From assembly GCA_017432565.1 (NCBI GenBank), contig JAFRIW010000008.1, positions 1 through 32,499 of the forward strand: a stretch of 32,499 bases of DNA, in the 5' to 3' direction. Source of the stretch: Lachnospiraceae bacterium (GTDB lineage: Bacteria; Bacillota; Clostridia; Lachnospirales; Lachnospiraceae). Shown here in pieces: positions 15,226 to 23,538 of this stretch (position 1 is the first letter of the stretch; each line of letters starts with the position of its first letter). Both the position numbers and the translations under genes were made by a program. The notes under the pieces are model-generated. The model saw only the letters and a list, made by a program, of their open reading frames with translations, searched no databases and was not told where the DNA came from.

Positions 15226-16503
15226 ATGGGTAAAACGATCGATTTAAGTCCATCCGATGAACAGCAGAAGGCCCTTCTCGCCGGTCTGTATCTGACCGGA
15301 CAACGGGATGAGGCAGGGCGTCCCGTGACCCGCGAGGCCTATGACCGTCAGATGCTGGAGTTGGAAGAGCTGGCAAAAGCATGCGGGCTGCGGGTCGTCG
15401 GCATCTGTATTCAGTCTGCCTCCGAGATCACTCAGAAGACCTTTCTCGGTTCCGGCAAAGTGGATGAAATCAGACTTATGATCGAGGAAACGGATGCGGA
15501 CATCGTTCTTTTCAACGAATCGCTCTCTCCCATGCAGGTCCGCAACCTGGAAAAAGCATGGGATACGGAAGTGCTGGACCGCACAGGTATTATTCTGCAG
15601 ATCTTCTCCCGCCGCGCCAGAACGCGGGAGGCGCGTCTGCAGGTGGAATGTGCCCGTCTGAAATATATGCTGCCGAGACTTGCCGGACTGCGCGTCGGTC
15701 TCTCCCGACAGGGCGGCGGCAGCGGGCGCCTGTCCAATAAGGGCGCCGGCGAAGAACAGCTCGAGCTGGACCGCCGGCACATCGAACACCGGATTGCTGA
15801 ACTGGAGCGGCAGCTGAAGGGTGTCAGCCGCGAGCGGGCGGCACAGCGCTCCCAGCGTCTGTCCGAAAACATCTGCCGCGTGGCGCTGGTCGGCTATACA
15901 AATGCCGGAAAATCCACTCTGATGAACGCACTGCTCTCCCGCAGTGCCCCCTCTTCCCGGAAGAAAGGGAGCCGCTCCGCCGCGCCCGGCGGGCGGGAAG
16001 TTTTTACCGAAGACATGGTTTTTGCCACACTGGACACCACCGTGCGCCGCATACAGATCTGGCCGCACGCGGCTTTCCTGCTCTCCGACACCGTCGGCTT
16101 TATCAGTCAGCTCCCCCACGAGCTGGTCAGCGCATTCCACTCCACGCTGGAGGAAGCGGCACTGGCTGACCTGCTTCTGCTCGTGGCCGACTGCTCGGAT
16201 CCGGACTATCCGCACCAGCTTGAAGTCGCAGCCCGGACCCTGAAGGAAATCGGTGCCGGCGAAATCCCTGTCATCACCGTCCTCAACAAAGCGGATCTGG
16301 CCGAACAGGACGAGTATGAAAGCGCCGTCCCGCGGGACTGGCCCTGCATCCGGCGCGATCCGGTAAACGGTGACCGCATTTATTTAAGCGCAAAAAAGAA
16401 GGAGGGTCTTGATGACCTGCTCCTTCTTCTGGATCCCTATATCGGCACCGTGGTGCCTTCTTATGCGGAATACGATGGCGGCTTAGAACCGCCTCAGCCC
16501 TGA
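15226..16503 (+). CDS. hflX: Ribosome-associated GTPase HflX
   Basis: A 425-residue GTPase that in bacteria splits stalled or stress-arrested 70S ribosomes. The N-terminal HflX domain (about 30-215) contains FLGSGKVDEI and VLDRTGIILQIFSRRARTRE, followed by the Gly-rich hinge LSRQGGGSGRLSNKG (159-173). The G domain has G1 GYTNAGKST (223-231), G2 around FATLDTTVR (266-274), G3 DTVGF (288-292) and G4 NKAD. A basic, polar insert of about 20 residues (239-258) separates G1 from G2, where most HflX proteins are short. AGAGGA lies before the ATG. The 3' end falls in a 16-bp tandem repeat shared with hypB. Confidence 0.95.
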   Translation: MGKTIDLSPSDEQQKALLAGLYLTGQRDEAGRPVTREAYDRQMLELEELAKACGLRVVGICIQSASEITQKTFLGSGKVDEIRLMIEETDADIVLFNESLSPMQVRNLEKAWDTEVLDRTGIILQIFSRRARTREARLQVECARLKYMLPRLAGLRVGLSRQGGGSGRLSNKGAGEEQLELDRRHIEHRIAELERQLKGVSRERAAQRSQRLSENICRVALVGYTNAGKSTLMNALLSRSAPSSRKKGSRSAAPGGREVFTEDMVFATLDTTVRRIQIWPHAAFLLSDTVGFISQLPHELVSAFHSTLEEAALADLLLLVADCSDPDYPHQLEVAARTLKEIGAGEIPVITVLNKADLAEQDEYESAVPRDWPCIRRDPVNGDRIYLSAKKKEGLDDLLLLLDPYIGTVVPSYAEYDGGLEPPQP

Positions 16504-16533
16504 ACCGTCTCAGCCCCGAACCGCCTCAGTCCT
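16486..16533. repeat. Three 16-bp tandem units at the hflX/hypB convergent end
   Basis: Units start at 16486, 16502 and 16518 with consensus GAACCGCCTCAGCCCT. The hflX stop codon is at the first junction and the hypB stop codon is inside the third unit, so both genes end in the repeat. Confidence 0.8.
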
Positions 16534-17197
16534 GATTCCAGGCGTCAATCTCTCCCCGGAGCCACTCGATCCAGGGCTCAAAGCCCTCGCCGGTTTTGGC
16601 ACTGATGAAGAAGATCTTCGCCTCCGGATTTCTCGCAAGAATCCGCTCGCGCACCGCATCGTCGTCGAAGGGGAAATACGCGCGCGTATCAATCTTGTTG
16701 ATCAGCACCACATGACAGACCTCAAACATCAGCGGGTACTTCAGCGGCTTGTCGTCACCTTCCGGCACCGACAGGATTGCCACATTCCGCGACGCGCCCG
16801 TATCCGTCTCGGCGGGGCAGACCAGATTGCCCACGTTCTCCATCACCAGCAGATCCAGATCCGCGGTTCCGAATTCGTCCATGGCCTGCATCGTCATCTC
16901 CGCGTTCATGGCGCACTCGCCGCCCGTGTGGACCTGAATGGACCGCACCCCGGCCTGCTCCATCTTCTCCGCATCCACCGTCGCATCGATGTCCGCTTCC
17001 ATCACGCCGATTTTATACTGTCCGTCCAGCATCTGAATCGTGCGCAGGAGCGTTGTCGTCTTTCCGGCACCCGGAGATGCCATGAGATTGATCATGAAAG
17101 TTTTTTCTTTCTTCAGCCGCTCCCGGGTCTCTTCCGCGATCGCATCATTGATCGCGTAAACGCTCTGATGTACTTCGATTACCTTGAATTCGCCCAT
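16526..17197 (-). CDS. hypB: HypB-like nickel-insertion GTPase, paralogue with altered metal site
   Basis: A 223-residue SIMIBI GTPase of the HypB family, which delivers nickel to [NiFe] hydrogenase and sometimes other enzymes. Motifs: P-loop ASPGAGKTT (40-48), MEADIDATVDAEKM (66-79), VHTGGEC (89-95), ENVGNLVCPAE (120-130), SVPEGDDKPLKYP (143-155), NKID (167-170). The family's Cys-His metal pair is Cys95-Ala96 here, while the distal Cys127 is kept. No N-terminal CxxCGC and no His-rich tail are present. The start has AAGGTGG 7 bases upstream. It lies 60 bases behind a second hypB that keeps the Cys-His pair. No hypA or hydrogenase gene is in the window. Confidence 0.85.
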   Translation of the reverse strand: MGEFKVIEVHQSVYAINDAIAEETRERLKKEKTFMINLMASPGAGKTTTLLRTIQMLDGQYKIGVMEADIDATVDAEKMEQAGVRSIQVHTGGECAMNAEMTMQAMDEFGTADLDLLVMENVGNLVCPAETDTGASRNVAILSVPEGDDKPLKYPLMFEVCHVVLINKIDTRAYFPFDDDAVRERILARNPEAKIFFISAKTGEGFEPWIEWLRGEIDAWNQD

Positions 17198-17222
17198 TGT
17201 ACGTCCACCTTTTTCTTACATT

Positions 17223-17288
17223 CCCAGCCAGCTGCGGATCCGCCCGGAGTCCGGCATTATCCCAGCCAGCTCCGGATCCGTCCGGAGA
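17223..17288. repeat. Direct repeat of the hypB 3' end between the two hypB genes
   Basis: A 28-base stretch at 17223-17250 matches 17261-17288 at 25 positions. The latter encodes the final residues of the upstream hypB. The former is untranslated and is likely a trace of local duplication. Confidence 0.8.
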
Positions 17289-17922
17289 GTTCCTCACAGA
17301 GCGCATCCACGCCCTCGCCCGACGCCGCGCAGACCGGATAAATCTTCATCTCCGGATTGCGCCTGAGTATGGCAGCCGATGCCTTTTCGAGATCAAAGTC
17401 AAAAGCCGGCATAGCGTCGATTTTATTGATCACCGCCACAGAGCACTTCTCGAACATCAGAGGATACTTCAGCGGTTTGTCGTCGCCTTCCGGCACCGAC
17501 AGGATCACCAGGTTCAGCACCGCGCCGGTATCGAATTCCGCGGGGCAGACCAGATTTCCGACATTCTCCAGGATGACAACCTGTGTGTCCTCCGGCAGTC
17601 CTGCCATGCCCTGACGCGACATCTGCGCGTCGAGATGGCACATACCGCCCGTGTGCAGCTGTACAGCCGGATAACCGGCTTCCTGAATCTTCAGCGCATC
17701 CACGCTGGAGTCAATATCGGCTTCCATGACGCCGACCCTGAATTCTTTCGAGAGACGCTCCAGAATCTGAAGAATCGTCGTGGTCTTCCCGGAACCGGGC
17801 GAAGACATCACGTTCAGATAGAACACGCCCCGCTCCTTTAATTCTTCCCGGAGCTTCTGCGCATCCCGGTCGTTGTCCTCCAGAATCGTTTCCTTCAGTT
17901 CAATTACCTGTACTCTGTCCAT
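17257..17922 (-). CDS. hypB: HypB nickel-insertion GTPase with intact metal site
   Basis: A 221-residue HypB-family GTPase. P-loop SSPGSGKTT (40-48), MEADIDSSVDALKI (66-79), LHTGGMCHLDAQM (89-101) with the Cys95-His96 pair, NVGNLVCPAEFD (120-131) with Cys126, SVPEGDDKPLKYP, and NKID. These are the expected GTP and nickel/zinc ligands of the G domain. It lacks the N-terminal CxxCGC and His-rich regions seen in some species. First of the tandem pair on the minus strand, with GAGGA near the ATG. The client enzyme is not visible. It could be a hydrogenase or another nickel enzyme elsewhere in the genome. Confidence 0.9.
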   Translation of the reverse strand: MDRVQVIELKETILEDNDRDAQKLREELKERGVFYLNVMSSPGSGKTTTILQILERLSKEFRVGVMEADIDSSVDALKIQEAGYPAVQLHTGGMCHLDAQMSRQGMAGLPEDTQVVILENVGNLVCPAEFDTGAVLNLVILSVPEGDDKPLKYPLMFEKCSVAVINKIDAMPAFDFDLEKASAAILRRNPEMKIYPVCAASGEGVDALCEELSGRIRSWLG

Positions 17923-17983
17923 TCTGTCCTCAATCCCCTTGTCTGTTCTGATTTTTTATCTTCCCGGGGGAGATCGCCTCAGC

Positions 17984-19474
17984 TTATTTCAGTCTCCCGT
18001 ACATTCCGGTCAGATCCCGGATCTCCCGCGCCAGTTCCTCCGTCAGCTGTCCCGGCACAAGGCGCCAGCGCCAGTTGATTCCGCCCAGAGTCGACGGATG
18101 ATTGGTTCTCGCCTCATTTCCAAGACGCAGGTAATCCTGGATCGGAATAATGGCTGTGTCCGCCACGCTCATCAGCGTGAGCCGGATCATGCTCAGCACC
18201 GGATCCTTTTCATCTGCGCCGGCATAGCGCAGGGCAAAATCTCTCTCCCACGGATTTGCATCCTGAAGCCACCCGGCCATCGTCTCATTATCATGTGTTC
18301 CCGTATAGGCCACACAGTTGCGCCCATAGTTATGCGGCAGGTATTCACTCTTCCCGCTCGGGTCAAATGCAAACTGCAAAACCTTCATATTCGGGAATCC
18401 GCTGGCCTCCACCATACGAATGACCGATTCGGTCATATAGCCGAGATCCTCCGCAATGATCTTCCGATCGCCCATTGCATGCCTGATCGCATTAAAAAGA
18501 TCAAGGCCGGGACCGGGGCACCATTTTCCGTGCTGCGCCGTCTCGTCGCCGTAGGGGATCGCGTAATACTCGTCAAAACCGCGGAAGTGATCAATCCGCA
18601 GTACATCGTACAGCTCGAAGCAGGCGCGGATCCGGCTGATCCACCACGCATAGCCCGTTCCTTTGTGATAGGTCCACCGATAAATCGGATTGCCCCACAG
18701 CTGCCCGGTCGCGGAAAAAGCATCCGGCGGACAGCCTGCCACGACCGTGGGATATCCCTCTTCGTCGATCTCAAACAGCTCCGGATGCGACCAGGCATCT
18801 GCGCTGTCAAAAGCGACATAAATCGGAATATCTCCGATGATCTCAATTCCCTTTCCGTTCGCATAGGCCTTCAGATCATGCCACTGCGTGTAGAACAGAT
18901 ACTGCAGGAATTCGAAGAAGCGAATCTCCTCCGCGAGTTTCTCCCTGCAGCGCGCAAGCGCCTCCGGATCGCGGCGGCGGTATTCTTCGTCCCATTCTGT
19001 GTAGCACACTCCCGCGTACTGCTCCTTCAGCGCGCAGAACAGCGCATAATCCGGGAGCCAGCCGCTGTGGTGACTGATAAATTCCTCAAACGCAGGTTCC
19101 TTTTCATGCGCATAAGGGCTGTTCCGGAAAGCCTTCCGCAGAAGCGCATAGCGGCTGCGGTAGATTTTTTCATAGTCCACATACATCGGATCCTGTCCGA
19201 AATCACAGGCCTGCGCCTCCTCCTTCGTCAGATATCCCGCCTCAATCAGCTTTTCGAGGTCTATAAAATACGGATTTCCGGCAAAAGTTGAGAAAGACTG
19301 GTACGGCGAATCACCGTACCCGGTCTGCCCCAGCGGCAGAATCTGCCAGTAGGACTGCCCTGTCTTCTCGAGAAAATCCACAAAATCATATGCTTCTCGG
19401 GAGAAGCACCCGATCCCGTATTTCGACGGGAGGCTGGCTATTGAAAGCAGGATTCCGCTCGCACGTTTCATCAT
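17984..19474 (-). CDS. malQ: 4-alpha-glucanotransferase (amylomaltase, GH77)
   Basis: A 496-residue GH77 enzyme that moves alpha-1,4-glucan chains between maltodextrins. It has LPSKYGIGCFS near the start, ILPLGQTGYGDSPYQ, GDIPIYVAFDSADAW and the three catalytic acids: nucleophile D295 in RIDHFRGF, acid/base E342 in AEDLG and D395 in GTHDNET. Length matches bacterial MalQ. The start is one of two adjacent ATG codons (19474 or 19471) behind GAGGAG, which overlaps the proB stop codon. A TTG four codons earlier is less likely. Third gene of a GH13-proB-malQ cluster. Confidence 0.94.
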   Translation of the reverse strand: MMKRASGILLSIASLPSKYGIGCFSREAYDFVDFLEKTGQSYWQILPLGQTGYGDSPYQSFSTFAGNPYFIDLEKLIEAGYLTKEEAQACDFGQDPMYVDYEKIYRSRYALLRKAFRNSPYAHEKEPAFEEFISHHSGWLPDYALFCALKEQYAGVCYTEWDEEYRRRDPEALARCREKLAEEIRFFEFLQYLFYTQWHDLKAYANGKGIEIIGDIPIYVAFDSADAWSHPELFEIDEEGYPTVVAGCPPDAFSATGQLWGNPIYRWTYHKGTGYAWWISRIRACFELYDVLRIDHFRGFDEYYAIPYGDETAQHGKWCPGPGLDLFNAIRHAMGDRKIIAEDLGYMTESVIRMVEASGFPNMKVLQFAFDPSGKSEYLPHNYGRNCVAYTGTHDNETMAGWLQDANPWERDFALRYAGADEKDPVLSMIRLTLMSVADTAIIPIQDYLRLGNEARTNHPSTLGGINWRWRLVPGQLTEELAREIRDLTGMYGRLK

Positions 19475-19482
19475 TTTGCTCC

Positions 19483-20277
19483 TCAATGTGCGGCAAACAG
19501 TGTGCCGACCTTCTTTCCCTCCGCGATATCCAGAAGGATCTTCGGTTCTTTTCCGTTTACGACCAGCACGTCAATTCCCTGCGCCGTCGCAATGTCCGCC
19601 GCCTGCAGCTTGGTCCGCATGCCGCCGGTTCCTCTGCGGGACCCGGCGCCGCCTGCCAGCGCATAGGTGGACTCGTCAATCCGGTCGATCCGGCTGACCA
19701 GTTTTGCATCCTTATAGAGTCTGGGATCGCGGTCATAGAAACCGTCAATGTCCGAGAGAATAATCAGCCGGTCCGCCCTGCACAGCACCGCGACAACCGC
19801 CGAGAGCATATCATTGTCACCGAAGAGCTTCTCTTCCGACTCGATTTCCGTATAGCTCACCGAGTCGTTCTCATTGACAATCGGAATAATCCCGTGCGTC
19901 AGAAGGGCTTCGAAAGTGTTGGTCAGATTTTCCTTTTTGACCTCTTCCTTGATGTCATCCGCATTCAGCAGAATCTGGGCGACCGTCTTGTTGTAGTAGC
20001 CGAAGAACTTGTCATATAAGAACATGTTCTCGCACTGCCCGACCGCAGCGGCGGCCTGCTTCATGCGCATCTCCTTCGGCTTTTCCGGCAGATGCATCTT
20101 GTTGGCGCCCACCGCAATCGCGCCGGAGGAAACCAGAATGATCTCATTCCCCATATTCTGCAGATCGGCCAGCGCCATACACAGAGCCTCGATGCGATGC
20201 AAATTGCTGTTGCCCAGCTCATTCGTCAGTGTGGATGTGCCGACCTTCACGACAATCCGATTGGTTTTCTTTCCCAT
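19483..20277 (-). CDS. proB: Glutamate 5-kinase, short form
   Basis: A 264-residue glutamate 5-kinase that phosphorylates glutamate in the first step of proline synthesis. It has the amino-acid-kinase core: VVKVGTSTLT (9-18), ILVSSGAIAVG (47-57), NENDSVSYTEI (around 156-166), FGDNDMLSAVVA, LSDIDGFYDRDPR and GTGGMRTKLQAA. The RNA-type PUA domain of longer ProB proteins is absent, and the protein ends right after the kinase fold. AAGGAGG lies 4 bases before ATG. proA is not adjacent. The gene lies between GH13 and malQ with gaps of only a few bases. Confidence 0.93.
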   Translation of the reverse strand: MGKKTNRIVVKVGTSTLTNELGNSNLHRIEALCMALADLQNMGNEIILVSSGAIAVGANKMHLPEKPKEMRMKQAAAAVGQCENMFLYDKFFGYYNKTVAQILLNADDIKEEVKKENLTNTFEALLTHGIIPIVNENDSVSYTEIESEEKLFGDNDMLSAVVAVLCRADRLIILSDIDGFYDRDPRLYKDAKLVSRIDRIDESTYALAGGAGSRRGTGGMRTKLQAADIATAQGIDVLVVNGKEPKILLDIAEGKKVGTLFAAH

Positions 20278-20286
20278 TCCGCCTCC

Positions 20287-22239
20287 TTACAGCTTCTTCC
20301 AGATCCGCGCGTCATACGCCTCCAGCATCTGGCCCGCGTCCCCGAACACCGGCACATAACCCGTTCCCGGGAACAGCGCTTTGCGCCGTACCGGGGAAAG
20401 ATTGCACTCGATCACGAACTCGTTCCGCTCGTCTCTGCGGCGATAGATGAAGCGGTTCTTGCTGCTGTTCATCTTCTCAAACTCGCCGTAAATCAGCGCC
20501 GGATAATTCTTTCTCAAGGCAATCAGTGTTCTGTAGACTCTGGTGATCATCTCATCCGCGGTCTGCTGTGCCGCAATCGAGCCTGCCGGCACTTCGTTCC
20601 AGGGCAGCATAATCCTTCCCTGTTCCCGGGTCCCCGCGTTGATCATCTGCAGGGCCTCTTCCGGTGTCTTCCCGCGCTCTTCCATGATTCTACCATAAAT
20701 GCCGTGGGCTTCAATGTCCCGGATCTCATCAATGGAGCTGAAATGGTAATTTGTAATGCCCATTTCGTCGCCCTGATAGACAAACGGTGTTCCCTTCAGG
20801 GTAAACTGCATCACCGCGAGCAAAATCTGGATCTGCCTGCGATACGCCGGATCCGGATTGATTTTGCCTGCCATGCGCGGATTGTCGTGATTGTTGTAAA
20901 ACAGCGACATCCAGCAGCGGTTCCCGTAATTGTTCATCCAGTCCGTGATGTAATCCCGGTAATAGTTCAGGTCATAGCGGTAGACATCATAGCGGGTTTT
21001 TCCCGGAGATTCCAGATGATCAAAGGAGAAAATCATATCCAGCTCGCCGCGGTCATCCCCGGTGAGGAGCTTGGCCATTTCCATGCCGACGCCGGGTGTC
21101 TCTCCGACGGAGAATGCGCCGTGCGGCTCGAAGGCCTCCTCGTGAATCTGGTGCAGATATTCGTGCAGGTGCGGTCCGTAGAAATACTGTTCCACGCCGG
21201 GGAAGTTCAGCAGCTTTCCGACGGTCTCATCGCCGTCCGGAAGCCCGTCCTCCTTGGAAATATAATTGATCACGTCCATCCGGAAGCCGTCCACGCCTTT
21301 GTCCAGCCACCAGTTGATCATCGCGATCACGGCCTTTCGCAGCTCCGGATTGTCCCAGTTGAGATCCATCTGCTTTCCGGAGAAAAGATGCAGCGCATAC
21401 TGCTTCTGCTCCGGATAATAATTCCATGCCGGGCCGGAGAAGAACGACATCCAGTTGTTGGGCAGATTGTCCTCCTCGCCTTCGCGGAAGAAATAATATC
21501 CGCGCTTGGGAGATTCCGGATCCCGCAGCGCCTCCTGGAACCATTCATGCTCGTCCGAGGTGTGATTGACGACCAGATCCATAATCAGCCGCATGCCGCG
21601 CGCATGAACCTGCTCCAGCAGCTCGTCAAAATCTTCCATGGTTCCGAACTCAGCCATGATCTTGTGGTAGTCCCGGATATCATAGCCGTTGTCATCGTTC
21701 GGAGAGTCATAGACCGGTGAGAGCCACAGCGCGTCCACGCCCAGTTCCTTTAAATAATCCAGTTTCTGAAGAATGCCCTTCAGGTCACCGATGCCGTCTC
21801 CGTCGGTATCATAGAAGGTTCTCGGATAAATCTGATAGAAGACGGCCTCTTTCCACCATGCGGGCACGATCGCGCTCCGCTCGTCTCCAGGCAGATCGCG
21901 TTCCTGATTGACCAGCTTCAGGAATACATCAAAAAAGGCCGGCTCCAGTTTTCTTCCGGCAATCTTCTGCAGTCCCGACAGCTTCCAGCTTCCCACCAGC
22001 GGATTATCCAGTGTCTGGGTGGGAATTCCGAACGTGAGCATCATTTTGTCCAGAATATCGTGTCCCACCGGTGTCCGGTAGATGTCCCGGATCCGGCTCT
22101 GCATAGTAAATTCTCTCTCCTTCACAGAAGCAGAGCGGCTGCCCGCACTGTTTCCCGAAGAGGAAGATGCAAATCCCGGTTTCAGCTCCCAGCTGTCGGA
22201 GCCTGCCTTTTTAACCAGTTCAATATAATTTCTTGCCAT
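20287..22239 (-). CDS. GH13 alpha-glucosidase/oligo-1,6-glucosidase with N-terminal extension
   Basis: A 650-residue GH13 enzyme, probably intracellular because no signal peptide is seen. Catalytic motifs: DLVVNHTSDEH (221-231), GFRMDVIN with nucleophile D322, VGETPG with acid/base E380, NNHDNPR with D452, and the MDLNWDNP region. Val323 after the nucleophile fits alpha-1,6 preference in the oligo-1,6-glucosidase group (known for yeast isomaltase). An N-terminal part of about 125 residues precedes WWKEAVFYQIYPR; it is partly low-complexity (Ser/Gly 24-37), then a compact segment RTPVGHDILDKM...NPLV that I do not recognise. The start is taken at 22239 after GGGGGA. An internal ATG at residue 46 with GAAGGAG upstream is the alternative. 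Upstream of proB and malQ, likely one operon for glucan use. Confidence 0.88.
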   Translation of the reverse strand: MARNYIELVKKAGSDSWELKPGFASSSSGNSAGSRSASVKEREFTMQSRIRDIYRTPVGHDILDKMMLTFGIPTQTLDNPLVGSWKLSGLQKIAGRKLEPAFFDVFLKLVNQERDLPGDERSAIVPAWWKEAVFYQIYPRTFYDTDGDGIGDLKGILQKLDYLKELGVDALWLSPVYDSPNDDNGYDIRDYHKIMAEFGTMEDFDELLEQVHARGMRLIMDLVVNHTSDEHEWFQEALRDPESPKRGYYFFREGEEDNLPNNWMSFFSGPAWNYYPEQKQYALHLFSGKQMDLNWDNPELRKAVIAMINWWLDKGVDGFRMDVINYISKEDGLPDGDETVGKLLNFPGVEQYFYGPHLHEYLHQIHEEAFEPHGAFSVGETPGVGMEMAKLLTGDDRGELDMIFSFDHLESPGKTRYDVYRYDLNYYRDYITDWMNNYGNRCWMSLFYNNHDNPRMAGKINPDPAYRRQIQILLAVMQFTLKGTPFVYQGDEMGITNYHFSSIDEIRDIEAHGIYGRIMEERGKTPEEALQMINAGTREQGRIMLPWNEVPAGSIAAQQTADEMITRVYRTLIALRKNYPALIYGEFEKMNSSKNRFIYRRRDERNEFVIECNLSPVRRKALFPGTGYVPVFGDAGQMLEAYDARIWKKL

Positions 22240-22264
22240 ACCATTCCCCCAGATACATGGAGAA

Positions 22265-22293
22265 CACCGGCCGGTTTAATCCGCCGGCCGGTG
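22265..22293. terminator. Strong GC hairpin between the SPFH and GH13 genes
   Basis: Perfect 10-bp stem (CACCGGCCGG with CCGGCCGGTG, 9-base loop). It lies downstream of the SPFH gene on the minus strand. There is no U-run, so it may stabilise the mRNA end or act weakly rather than as a classic terminator. Confidence 0.5.
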
Positions 22294-22325
22294 CTGCATG
22301 TTATTCATCATTCAGGCAATGCCTG

Positions 22326-23360
22326 TTAATCATGATCCCGGTGCTCGATATCGCGCGTAATCGCAGCATTTGCCGCGGCGGCATCTCTTGTTCCGCTTCC
22401 CTTTTCGCCATCATCACAGCAGGGATCGCCGGCCTGCGCCGCTGCAGGCTTCGGGCTCTTATCAATGGCAGACGCATCGCCGATGCCCAGCGCCTCGCCC
22501 AGCACGCCCAGGGTGGCGACGGCTTTCGTGACGTCCGTAGGCATGAAAATCTTCGTCGCGCGGCCGTCCGCGATGTCCTTCATCGCCTCGATGCCCTTCA
22601 GCTTCAGAACGGACTCGGCGACATTGGCTGCGTTCAGCTTGCGGATACCTTCCGCCTCCGCCTCGTAAACCAGTTCGATCGAGCGGGCGCGGCCCTGCGC
22701 CAGAGCAATCTGCGCATCGCGCTCCGCTTCCGCGGCAAGGAGCTTGGCCTGCTTGTCACCTTCCGCTCTGGAGACAACGGCTTCCTGATGAGCCTGTGCT
22801 TCCAGAACGGTCTGCCGGCGCTCACGCTCCGCCCGCATCTGCTTCGTCATGATCTGCTCGATTTCCGGCGGCGGCTGAATGTTCTTGATCTCCACACGGG
22901 TTACTTTGATTCCCCAGGGATCCGTCGCTTCATCCAGGACAGCCTGCATCCGGCTGTTGATGGCATCCCGGCCGGTCAGGGTCTGGTCCAGTTCCATCTC
23001 ACCGATGATATTACGAAGGGTCGTGGCTGCCAGATTCTGAAGACCTGAAATCGGGCTCTCAACGCCGTAGGTGTACAGCTGCGGATCAAAAACCTTACAG
23101 AATACGACCGAGTCGATCTGCATGGTGACGTTATCTTTGGTAATAACGGGCTGCGGCGGGAAGTCAAGCACCTGCTCCTTGAGGCTGACCCTGCGGGCGA
23201 TCCGCTCGATAAAAGGGGTCTTCAGATGCAGTCCCGCGCCCCAGGTCATTTTATAGCGTCCCAGGCGTTCAATGACATAGGCCTCTGCCTGCGGAACGAT
23301 CCGCACGTTTGCGATGACAATCGCCAGTACCACAATCAAAAGCACAACAACAGCAATCAT
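22326..23360 (-). CDS. SPFH/Band 7 (stomatin-like) membrane protein
   Basis: A 344-residue protein. An N-terminal membrane helix (1-20) is followed by a Band 7 domain (about 22-200; AYVIERLGRYKMTWGAGLHL, FPPQPVITKDNVTMQIDSVV, EIKNIQPPPEI) and a long charged coiled coil (about 170-265; repeated Ala/Glu/Arg, KQAKLLAAEAERDA). It ends with an Ala/Asp/Ser-rich tail. Members oligomerise at membranes and help organise proteases or transport proteins. An NfeD partner, often adjacent to such genes, is not seen here. AGGAGG stands 7 bases before ATG. Divergent from the flavin reductase. Confidence 0.9.
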   Translation of the reverse strand: MIAVVVLLIVVLAIVIANVRIVPQAEAYVIERLGRYKMTWGAGLHLKTPFIERIARRVSLKEQVLDFPPQPVITKDNVTMQIDSVVFCKVFDPQLYTYGVESPISGLQNLAATTLRNIIGEMELDQTLTGRDAINSRMQAVLDEATDPWGIKVTRVEIKNIQPPPEIEQIMTKQMRAERERRQTVLEAQAHQEAVVSRAEGDKQAKLLAAEAERDAQIALAQGRARSIELVYEAEAEGIRKLNAANVAESVLKLKGIEAMKDIADGRATKIFMPTDVTKAVATLGVLGEALGIGDASAIDKSPKPAAAQAGDPCCDDGEKGSGTRDAAAANAAITRDIEHRDHD

Positions 23361-23432
23361 TCTTTTACCTCCTGTTAATTCTGCATAAAATCATATCCTG
23401 CCCGCGGCTCTGCAGTCTTTCCGCGATTGCAA

Positions 23433-23466
23433 CCAGTATAACATTTTCTATTGAAAACCAGTATAA
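23433..23466 (-). promoter_or_regulatory. Duplicated -10 motif in the SPFH/flavin reductase gap
   Basis: CCAGTATAA occurs at 23433-23441 and again at 23458-23466. On the minus strand each reads TTATACTGG. The one nearer SPFH has an extended -10 (TGTTATACT). No clear -35 was found. The second copy also offers TATAAT on the plus strand for the flavin reductase, so the motif may serve both directions. Confidence 0.4.
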
Positions 23467-23538
23467 TAAACACATAAATTTCACGGATAAATCAAACATG
23501 ATTGAATCATGAATAAATCTGATCAGAAGGAGAAGACA

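Noticed and set aside
20092..21720. 542-residue plus-strand frame opposite proB and the GH13 gene
   Set aside because: Antisense shadow of the two real genes; no ribosome site or domain.
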